Below, piece after piece: positions 10,827 through 20,700 of a DNA stretch of 64,000 bases. The stretch spans positions 682,001 to 746,000 of the forward strand of contig JAPFFF010000042.1 of the NCBI GenBank assembly GCA_039105265.1. Direction: 5' to 3'. The notes under the pieces were generated by a model, which did no database searches, had not been told where the DNA came from, and worked only from the letters and a program-made list of their open reading frames with translations. The stretch comes from Tritrichomonas musculus. Lineage: Eukaryota; Parabasalia; Tritrichomonadida; Tritrichomonadidae. The position numbers and the translations under genes are program-made. Position 1 is the stretch's first letter; every line of letters begins with the position of its first letter.

Positions 10827-11540
10827 TTATTGAGTAGGAACAGGATAAATTTTCCTGGGAACTATTGGTTCCTCAGGAAATCTCTTTTGAAAGAAAGTAA
10901 AAAGTAGGAAAAGAGTTTTTTTATGCAAATTCCTAATATTGATTGAAACATTGGGCGCATCAAAATTAATTTGTGCTGGGTCATTTTTTATAATATTAAT
11001 AACACTTAGTATATCTGAGGAAGATTTAACAAGATCAGAACACCTCGCAAGATAATCTGCTTCTACATTAGTAAATTTGGTACTCTCAAAATCTATTGTA
11101 AAATCAGATGGGAAGCAATTCTTAATAATATCGGGTGAATTTTTTAACAAAAAATCAATCTTTGATTTTAGTTGGTGGCATTTCTCTGTCCATTTAGGAT
11201 CATTTAAATATTCAAAACATTTAAGTTTTTTTTCGAATTTTTCATTCAATTCGTTTGCACTTATTTTATATAAATAATTCACATTTCTATGCGTAATTGT
11301 AGTAAAAAATAATTTCATATCAAGCAACCAATCCTGATAAGATTGATAAGTTTCATTTGTACGGTTCTTAATTATTTCAAGATTGAGAGTCTGGGGCGGT
11401 ATATTATTGGGATTTGATTTTGAAGGAAGATGGCATTTGATTGGTTGCCTAAATATTTTCGCTATTGGATGCTGAAGTAATTCGTCGATAATTTGAATGC
11501 AATAAGTTTTTTGCTTATCCCATGAAATACTATCTATCAT
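10827..11540 (-). CDS. Bromodomain-like protein
   Basis: In this 237-residue protein residues about 8-110 follow a bromodomain outline. Helix Z is CIQIIDELLQHPIAKIFRQPI. A ZA loop with prolines follows, then LEIIKNRTNETYQSYQDWLLDMKLFF, then an RN position where the acetyl-lysine Asn is expected, then SANELNEKFEKKL. The ZA loop is divergent (no clear PMDL). The rest is helical without a known domain. It is transcribed divergently from the Sir2 gene 126 bp away. A role in reading acetylated lysines in chromatin is inferred. Confidence 0.55.
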   Translation of the reverse strand: MIDSISWDKQKTYCIQIIDELLQHPIAKIFRQPIKCHLPSKSNPNNIPPQTLNLEIIKNRTNETYQSYQDWLLDMKLFFTTITHRNVNYLYKISANELNEKFEKKLKCFEYLNDPKWTEKCHQLKSKIDFLLKNSPDIIKNCFPSDFTIDFESTKFTNVEADYLARCSDLVKSSSDILSVINIIKNDPAQINFDAPNVSINIRNLHKKTLFLLFTFFQKRFPEEPIVPRKIYPVPTQ

Positions 11541-11666
11541 TTAATATTTTACTATAATTTCTTTCAATATTTTAAATTAAAATATATATATATATATAAA
11601 AACATATTTACTTTTTGTGGGAATTAATTTTCTTTCCAAATTTTTCAAGTCTCTGACATATATAAT
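11541..11666. promoter_or_regulatory. Shared 126-bp divergent promoter region
   Basis: This is the only DNA between the start codons of the bromodomain-like gene (minus) and the Sir2 gene (plus), so both promoters must lie here or overlap the genes. It contains a (TA)n tract near 11581-11598. No clear TCAYW initiator stands out. Confidence 0.45.
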
Positions 11667-12689
11667 ATGAGCGAACCAAAAAAAACCAAACAAGAATATT
11701 CTCAGCCAACTCAAGAAGATATTACTAAATTAAAACCAGATCCAGTTAATGGCTTAACCAGCTTGGATATTGATGGCATTGCAAATTATATTAAAAATGG
11801 TTACGGAAAAGATATTATTGTTTTACAAGGAGCAGGAATTTCATGTGCAGCAGGTATTCCTGATTTTAGAACACCTGGAACTGGTCTTTATTATAACTTA
11901 CAAAGATTTAATCTTCCTGAACCAGAATGTATTTTTTCAATCGATTACTTTACTGAGAATCCACAACCTTTCTATGAATTAGCTAAAGAGACAATGCCTG
12001 GCAAGTTCAAACCAACATTTGCACATTATCTTCCAGTTATTTTACATCGACATAATCTTCTCAGACGTGTTTATACTCAAAACATCGATGGATTAGAAAG
12101 AGTTGCAGGAGTACCTGCAGATAAAATTGTTGAATGCCATGGTACTTATTATACTGCCCATTGCATTAAATGTAGAGCCGAATTTGAACTTAAAGATATT
12201 GAAGAACAAATGTATAAAGGAATTGTTCCTAAATGCCCTCATTGTGAAGATGGAGTTATTAAACCAGATATTGTTTTCTTTGGCGAAGGATTACCTGACA
12301 GATTTTTCGAATTACTTGATAAGGATTTCAGAGAATGCAAATTATTAATCATAATTGGAACGTCTCTTCAGGTTAGCCCAGTTAATGCATTACCTTCTAA
12401 GGTTTCTAATGATGTACCAAGAGTTTTAATTAATAATGTGATGGTTAATTCATACAAAGAACATCTTAAATTAGAAACACTTCAAAATGGTGATAAAAGA
12501 CTTGTTGATTTATGTCCAGCTTTTAAAGAAGAGTTTTATTTCAAATTTAATCATGTCCTCAATAGAAGAGATATCTTTTTGGGCGGCGATTGCCAAAAAG
12601 AAGTTTATGAATTGATCAAAAAACTTGGATGGGAAGACCAATACGCAGCAATTGTTCCAGAGGAACTATATAAGAAAATGGAAGAGTGA
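11667..12689 (+). CDS. Sir2-family NAD-dependent protein deacetylase (sirtuin)
   Basis: The 340-residue protein has the full sirtuin core. It shows GAGISCAAGIPDFR from about residue 55 (NAD binding), TQNIDGLER, and the catalytic His158 in ECHG. Two zinc cysteine pairs, C166/C169 and C190/C193, follow. The signatures KPDIVFFGE and IIGTSLQVSPVNAL complete the Rossmann part. The arrangement resembles class I (SIRT2/Hst2-like) enzymes. A short hydrophilic N-terminus has no targeting signal, so a nuclear or cytosolic site is likely. The substrate is unknown; the divergent neighbour looks like an acetyl-lysine reader. Confidence 0.95.
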   Translation: MSEPKKTKQEYSQPTQEDITKLKPDPVNGLTSLDIDGIANYIKNGYGKDIIVLQGAGISCAAGIPDFRTPGTGLYYNLQRFNLPEPECIFSIDYFTENPQPFYELAKETMPGKFKPTFAHYLPVILHRHNLLRRVYTQNIDGLERVAGVPADKIVECHGTYYTAHCIKCRAEFELKDIEEQMYKGIVPKCPHCEDGVIKPDIVFFGEGLPDRFFELLDKDFRECKLLIIIGTSLQVSPVNALPSKVSNDVPRVLINNVMVNSYKEHLKLETLQNGDKRLVDLCPAFKEEFYFKFNHVLNRRDIFLGGDCQKEVYELIKKLGWEDQYAAIVPEELYKKMEE

Positions 12690-12763
12690 TAGTATTACTA
12701 ATTTCAGTAAAAAATATTTAAATGTATATGCCATATTTATTTAAGTTATTGATTATTTATTCG

Positions 12764-12784
12764 AAAAAAAAAAAAAAAAAAAAA
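12764..12784. repeat. Poly(A) tract between convergent genes
   Basis: A run of about 21 A lies between the 3' ends of the Sir2 gene (plus) and the glycosyltransferase gene (minus). Such homopolymers recur in this window's spacers. Confidence 0.7.
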
Positions 12785-12798
12785 CAGAATAAAATACA

Positions 12799-13980
12799 TT
12801 AGTCTTGTGGTCTATGCTCATCTCGATATGTCTTAAAATCAATTAATGGAAGAGTTACATCTTCCGGCTTATAAATCACTTCTTTTTTCTTCAATGTTTG
12901 CAGAGAATAGTCATCTATATTCAATTTCGACTCATCATTAGTTTTTTCTGGTTTGCATAATTCCATTGATTGCGGTACATGATCTCTATAATACAAGACC
13001 CAATCAGGAACAGTTTTAATACTATTAGCAAGCAAGAAATTATTATCTTTGAGTCCAATTGTATGAAAAGATATGATTTTATTGAGTCTACCATATATTT
13101 TGTTATTTTCTGTATCACAAGAAGGAAGACTTTCCCATTTTGCAGCAACATAAGCAGGAACTGGGCAATTTTTACATTCAAAACCTTGGAATGCATATTC
13201 ATCCCAGTCGGATTCGTTCTTGAAAATGTGTCTTAAAATAATGGCTTGTGCTGTATCAGGTTGTCGATAACGAGAATATGGTAAATAATCATTAAGATTA
13301 ATATTATTATTGATCGAAAATCTTAAAAATCCATTTGAAATAAGCCATCCACATCCTCCATGCAAAAAGTATAAAATCGTTTTTTCAAGATTGGCATGAC
13401 CTTTAAATACAAGCTCCGTCATTGGGTTATGAACCTCCATTAAATTATGCAAGTATGTATTTAAATTGTCAAGATCAATCCATGTATCATCATCAGCCGA
13501 AAACATCCATGGAACATTTGGATGTTCTTTTAAAAATTCTTCATATGCTCTCTGAAATCGGCAAGTTGTAAATATTCTTTCTTCATTACATCCAACGATA
13601 ACTTGTTTTACAGTAGATTTGGTATTTTCAATTGGTTTTGCTGTAACAGCTTCAATCTCAATTGTACCATCTTTTATTAATGGATGTGATGCCCATGCAC
13701 TTTTAATAGTTTCAATTCTGTTGAATGTTCCTGAAAACGTATGAAGACAAATTACTATCAATGGTTTTACATTTGGATCAAAAGGCGGCGCTTTTTTCAA
13801 AGCTGGCGTTTGGCAAGAGATTTTTTTTTCTTCTTGGCTTGTTGTAATAGTGCGGACGAAATATGATAAATTGATTTTATGAATACTATAGAAAGCGAAA
13901 AGAGTAGAAAATCCAACAAAAACAATAGAAAGGGACAATAAAGCTATTTTTGATATTTTATCTGAATTATAACCATACAT
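12799..13980 (-). CDS. GT31 (Fringe/C1GalT1-like) type II membrane glycosyltransferase
   Basis: The 393-residue protein has a short cytosolic N-terminus and a single membrane anchor at about residues 12-34, the usual Golgi type II layout. The lumenal domain begins near residue 75 with PLIVICLHTFSG. It carries the metal/donor motif DDD at 163-165 (FSADDDTW) and the GGCGWLIS motif typical of Fringe-like and core-1 galactosyltransferases. Further blocks are RQPDTAQAIILRHIF and FHTIGLKD. It probably adds a sugar to glycoproteins in the Golgi; donor and acceptor cannot be told from the sequence. It is convergent with Sir2, 109 bp apart. Confidence 0.82.
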   Translation of the reverse strand: MYGYNSDKISKIALLSLSIVFVGFSTLFAFYSIHKINLSYFVRTITTSQEEKKISCQTPALKKAPPFDPNVKPLIVICLHTFSGTFNRIETIKSAWASHPLIKDGTIEIEAVTAKPIENTKSTVKQVIVGCNEERIFTTCRFQRAYEEFLKEHPNVPWMFSADDDTWIDLDNLNTYLHNLMEVHNPMTELVFKGHANLEKTILYFLHGGCGWLISNGFLRFSINNNINLNDYLPYSRYRQPDTAQAIILRHIFKNESDWDEYAFQGFECKNCPVPAYVAAKWESLPSCDTENNKIYGRLNKIISFHTIGLKDNNFLLANSIKTVPDWVLYYRDHVPQSMELCKPEKTNDESKLNIDDYSLQTLKKKEVIYKPEDVTLPLIDFKTYRDEHRPQD

Positions 13981-14724
13981 TATTTTAAAATAATAGAGAA
14001 ACTATTGACATCTGTTGAAAAAAAACAATAAGTTTATTCAAATTTAGTGTGGTTTTAAACTATTAAATTTGGACATCAAATTATTTTAAAATATTAATTA
14101 TTAATAAAATAAAATCAATATATTTTTATATAATTTATTATTTATATAATTTCAAATATACTTTTCAAGATATTGAACATCAAAATTTTGGGATTTAAAA
14201 AATAAACTTATTAAATTATTAAATAATATAAACATTTCCATTCATAAAATAGCTACCTATCAACTTTTTGAGACTACACTTTGAGGAATATTGAAAAGTT
14301 TAAAATTAATTCTCATGAATAAATATATAAGTTTTTAAATATAATTTTAAATATAACCAAAATTATATTTAAATACAAAAAAAAATAAATAATAAAATTA
14401 AAAATATATAATCAAATAAAGCTAATATCAAAAAAATAAAAAAATATTAATGTTTTCATTTAAGAATTGCTTTTTCTTTCATATATGATGATTTTTAATA
14501 ATAATTTAAATATTTTTTTATTTACTAAATATGTTAATTTAAATTAAAAATTAAAGTTATGTTTTTACTAATTTATTTTTTTTATAATCTAATATAATTT
14601 GAACTAGCAGTTGAAAGAAAAGACATATTGTAAAATTTGAATAATATATATCAATTCTTTTCAATCTACTAATCACTCTTTGAATTTTTAAGGGCACTCC
14701 GTTGATTAACAAAAAAGAAATAAA
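13981..14724. other. AT-rich divergent spacer
   Basis: This is intergenic DNA between the divergent glycosyltransferase and DMXL-like genes. No gene, RNA or clear repeat is seen; the short minus frame at its right end is chance. Confidence 0.6.
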
Positions 14725-17700
14725 ATGAACAGTGAGCAATTAATTGATATAAAACCAAGATTAATCAGCCCTGGAGATAGCAATGCATTATACAAGCACT
14801 GCTTTGCAATCACATACTTTCAAGGAAAACAACTAATTGCATACGGATCATCTAATAATGTTGTAATTACTTCAAATACTTTTACAATAGTTGATGAATT
14901 AAAAGGCGATAGGCCTGATGCTGTCGTAACCGCAGTTGCATGGGCCACATACTCAGGAAGATTGTCTTCGTTCGAAACCAATCAAAACGATTATCAAAGA
15001 ATTGTAATTTGGGAACCAAAAAGGAGTTCTGGCCATTGGGAAAAACTTCAAGTGATTAAAGTTGATATAGAAATTATATGTCTTTCTTGGAGCAAAGGAG
15101 ACAACATTTTATGCACAGCAAGCAAACAAAACTTTCAAATACATGTTCGCGAAGAAAACAAAAAACGAAATCACCAAAACCCAACCGATCAAAATTCAGA
15201 AGACAATAAGAACAATAATATACTTAAATGCGTTTATACGAACAATGTACCTACCGAATTTTGCTCTCACTCTCGTGATTCTCGCTTTATTCTTACATTA
15301 CCAGTGAGACCAGACAAAAAGAAAGTTAATAATGATAAAAAAGTTTCAATGAAAGGTGTTTTAATTTATTACAAACGCGGAAAATCAGATAATGACTACA
15401 AGAATGTTCTAATCAAACACCCTGCTCCAGTTATTTCAGCTCGATGGCGAACATCTGATCAATCCCATGGCAATTGTTGTTTTATGACTGTTAGTGAAGA
15501 TCGAGTTGTCCGAATATGGTATGAAACAAGTGTCAATGAAAACTTCAAATTCAGCGTCGTTGCTTCTTTACCATCCACGCGAAATATTTTAGTTGCCAGC
15601 TTCATTTCTACATCATCCAAATACATATCCAACAGTCCACTTTTTGAGGGGGACAACGATGAGAATGAATCAGAACGGGCAGATGATTCAAATGATACTT
15701 TTACATACTTATCGAAACAATACAAAGATGCTTATGCTTACGGAAACGGACACTTAGTCAAACGTGATGGAAATTACAGAGAAACGTACGTTAACGATAA
15801 GAATGGTGACTCACAAAACTTTTTCTACTTTTTGACATTTGACAAGAATCAATATTTAGCAATTTGGAAAGTTACAGGCCTATCCTCCAACATAAGAACG
15901 ACACCCAAAATCAGTCAATTGTTGACAAAAGATATCAGACTTGGCATCGAGCCGAATGCTGTTAACAACATCTATGCATTTTGTCGGTTATCCTCAGAAT
16001 TCTCATTAAATAGTAGTGGGAAGAATGTAACACAACCGATGTCCTTATCATTAATCCTTCAGAACAACTTGATTGGCTCTTTGACAAGTTTAGATTTGTC
16101 CATTAATTCAGCATCCTTGTATCTGACCAATTTCATAAGTATTCATGGCCACCAGTCCGACATAAAGTCCATCAGAATCAACAAAGACTATCCATTCATG
16201 GTCACTCTTGGTGAGAAGCACAATCGGAATGACAAGTCACACAATTACAACTTTCCATTCATTTGGAAATTCAATGATACTGATGTTTATGATCCTTCAA
16301 TTTTGTCCAACTTTTTCTATCAGCTTGACGTTGAATTGGAAGCCGTTGATTGGCTCTATTCAAATTCGAAACTGATTGGTTACAGTGACCAGAAATTCAA
16401 GATAATTAAACTAATACGTTCAAATGCACCTGTCGCTGATTTAAAGCCTACGGATATCAACTTCCAATTCAAAAATTTGTTGAATTCAAACGTTAAAGAT
16501 TTCCGTGTTCTTTGTGGTAATGAAGAAAATGGTGTTCACAACTACATTTTATCCATTTTATTTGAACATGACTTTTATCTTTTGCATTTGAATGATATGA
16601 AGATTTCTGAACTTTTACATCTTCAAGAAGAAAATGATGAATTTGTCGACCTATGTGATAGTTACATCTCTCAACTGTTCCACGATGCAGGAGCTTTACT
16701 TTGTCTAATTGCATCGAAGCACAAAGCTTATTCAATTTTCTTGAATAAGGACATTTTGAAGGTTTCATCCAACAGTGATTCCAAGACATTAAAAACAGTA
16801 GGACCAGCTTCAACACCGCCAAAGTCGAAACCTTTTAGTTTGCTAATTCCATCAGCGAAAAAAGAAGAAGCACAACAGACTCCTAAAAAGACAGTTGAAG
16901 TTGCTGCCTATTCGACGATATTTGACACTACAAATCAAGAAGAAGAAATAAGAAGTCTTTGTTACATTCATCCTGCTTATTATGTCATTGCATGTGATCA
17001 CACAATTTACTTCTGTCGCCGATATTCATGTTCATTGAATGATGTTCGTGAATTCCAAAAGATTTCGGTTGATTACATACCATTACAAATTCGTTGTAAT
17101 CCACATGGTATGGTTTCTATTGTAAGTGAAAAGAAAATTGAATTGTATCATCAAATTAGAAGTACTTCTGAATTTGGCAAATCTAATCTTCATTGGGAAA
17201 AGTTTGCACAACAAGAGACAAACAGTTCTTCTGTTGTTGAATGGTCCCTTGATGGATTTTTGATTTATGCATCGAATGAAAACATTTATTCATTAACGAA
17301 ATACATGGATACATATTTCTATGATGAAAGTCGAATGTTTGCAACTGTTCATAATTCAATGGCTTCTCATTCATTAAGTATTCAAGATATGAATGTAGCA
17401 ATTTTGATTCCTCTTGCTATTTCTGGCAGAACTGATCTTGTTTTAAACATGCTTGATTACTTGGATCAATACTATGATAATCGTCGAATAAACATATTTT
17501 ATCAAAACTATGTTTTGAACTACAATGAAGAAAGCAAGAAACCTTTTGAAAAAGATGTTGATGCTTTACTTGATTCATTATATACGAAAGCCAAAATGAA
17601 TTCAATTATCACTTTCTCTGAACGCGAAAATGAAGAATTTATTCGTTTCATTTTAAATCTTAAGAAATTGTTACAAATCCAACCAGAATCACTTGATCAA

Positions 17701-20700
17701 AGATCAATTCCTGCTGCTCGTGCAATTGCTCTTGATGAAACACATAGTATTCCATTTGATCTAATTAATCTTGCTTATATTAGTCATGATCAAGTTAAAT
17801 TGCTGGATTGTGTTAATTTCCAAAATTGGGAATCAATTCTTAATTCAGGGGTTTTCTTCTGGATGAAAGATTTAAAGTTTTTAATTGATAAACTTGTTCC
17901 TTTTGCCATTAGTAATTTTTCAACACGAAGAGATGTGGCAATTATTATATTATCAATGACACATAAATTTGTAGTTTTGAAGCAATTGTTTAAGAAAGCA
18001 GGCGATGAAGCACGAGCATCTTTCTTTGGTCGTAATTTCAATTTACCAAAAGAAAAGAAATCAGCTGAAAAGAACGGTTACAGTGCCTTAAGTAAGCATG
18101 ATTTTTACACAGCTGCAGCAATGTTTGTTTTATCAGGAAACATTACAGTTGCAATTCGAATTTTAATGCAAAATACACCTGATGTTGCACTTGCTTATTT
18201 ATTATGTCGTTACAAAGAAGACAACAACCAATCATTGAATAAAATCATTGATGAATTCCTCGAGCCAAGAGCGAAAGAAGCAAATGATGATGCAGCAATT
18301 GATTTCTTCAAGAAACAGAAAAATCCTGATTATCAATATTCACTTGATGAAAGAATTCGTAATGAAAAGGCAGGCAATTTAGTACCAACATCGAATTACT
18401 TTTATGATATGAGATTTGTTTCTTGTGAAGTTTTAACAACAACAATTGAACAAAAGGCTGATTTATGTCTTTGTTTCTTACTTTCTGGTGCAAACTTTCT
18501 TAATACAATCTACTTGAATCACTTAGGTAAATATGTGTTTCATAAAGATGAAGGTCCAAAAGAAACAATTCATGAATCTCAATCGACTAATTTTGATTTC
18601 AAATTCCAAACTTTCACTGATGAATCTGATAATGATACAGATGAAACAACTGAAGAAATTTCTGATGAAATAACAGTTAAAGAAATAGATGCTTTTTCAT
18701 TCGGTGGTGTAATGGGAACAAGTTACACTTCATCGTTTGGTGATGACTTTTCTTATTCAGATGATGACTTTGATTCTGATTCTGAATCATCATCAAAAGA
18801 AACAAAGCCACAAGCAAATTCTGGTCTTTCTGCACAAACATCTAATCGAAGATTCAGCGTTATTAAGAGTATAACTCCAAATGCAAAGAAACCATCATTA
18901 CTTCAACCACAACAACAACAACAAACAAATCTTCCTAGATTACAACCTAATCCAAACTTGAATGATTCAAGTATTCCTAAAATGCCTCCTTTATTATCTA
19001 ATAATAATAATAATAATAATCCAAAAGTTCATTTCCCTTCAAGTGCATCTAATGAAAGCTTCTCTAGTGGCGGTGGTGGCGATAATCAACTTTCACCATT
19101 TCCAAAAGCAAATAATATTACTTCTCCTAGCAATTCATTAGATAAATTACCATCTGGAGAAGATACTAAAGAACCTTTCATGGGTCAATCACAGCCTCTA
19201 AGACTTAAGACCAGTTTTGCACCTCAAACGAGAGATTCTTCACAACAGTCGCCTCCTGCTAATCACATCAGAAGAACTTCTCGTATTTTTTCAAGTAACA
19301 TTTCAACACTAATGAACCCATCGATGTCCAATCTAGCCAACAAATACGAGAACTATTTGATTGATGAGAACAAGACACGTCAACCAATCTTGATCAAGCC
19401 CAATATTCATCAATCATCAAGTACAACAAAGCTTTACACAGAAGTCCATTCAGATGGCAGTGATTTTTCAGATGATGACATCAATATGAACTCGAAAGCA
19501 CAAACATTCGATTTGTCTGTTTCTGGAGGAGTTCAACAATTACAAAGTCAAGCAAATTGGCTGCTTGACATAGTTGTCTTTAATATAAGTCGGCTTCGTC
19601 TTGAACAATTCATGAATACTCAATTTAGTAATGAAGACAATTTAATTTCATTAATTCATACAAAAATTCGTGAAGCTAGTGGAAACATTTCACAAATGAT
19701 GACTCATTTCAACAACTACTTAATTCGTTCTTGTAAAAGAAGAGGAATCATATCAAGAAGACTTTTACTCATTTCTAATGAAAAGAAACAACAATTCATT
19801 CAAGACGTTTGTCATTGCATTACTCTTTTGCCTGATCAATTAATTGCCACTAAATTAACTAAACAACAAATTGCACAAATTTGTCGAACAACTCAAGTTC
19901 TCATTGATATAATCAATCGAAATCTGATTGATGGACTTGATAAATCGACAATGTTTTTGTCTGTTTCCGCTGCTATTTTGACCTCTATTTATATCATTGC
20001 TTTATATAAGCATGACGTCAAAATAATGAATAAGTTGTTACATATTGATTTGACTCAATCTAATCCAAAAGACTTTGTTAAAACAATCAAGTCTTTCTTA
20101 GGTTTAGATGAAGACAATTCAATTAAAGAATTCCTTAAAGTTAGCTTCATTCAACCAGGAAAATATCCACCCAATTTGAAAGTAAACAGATGGGGAAAGA
20201 ACTACATTTCTTTCCTATCAAATGACATGAAGAAGAACTTCATTAATTCAAAGAAAAGTTTGAATTTGACTCAATATGCATCTTCTTTAATTGACTTCTT
20301 AATCATTGATACTTTAATTAAGAAGATTCAAGATTTGAAGTCAAATCCACTTGTTCAAAAAGCAAAGAAAGGCTTCTTTAAAGATAACTTTAACTTATTG
20401 TTATTGAACTTCAAGAAGAGTTATGATATTATCACACAAAAGTTCACTTATTCAACGATCAATTTCCCTTCATTTATTGAGTTTGATTCATTGTCAGAAA
20501 TCTGTGAAAACTTCGATGACAACCTGAATGAATTCACAAATTATTTGTTCAGTCTTAACAATCGAAGTCAATCAATTTCTAAGTATTCAATGAACATCAT
20601 TCAAAAGTTCTCTCTTAATTCAAACTCAAATCTTTCCTCAATTTATTCTTCACTTAAATTGAGTTCATCCAATTCTTCTCGAAATGTTCCTCACAAACTC

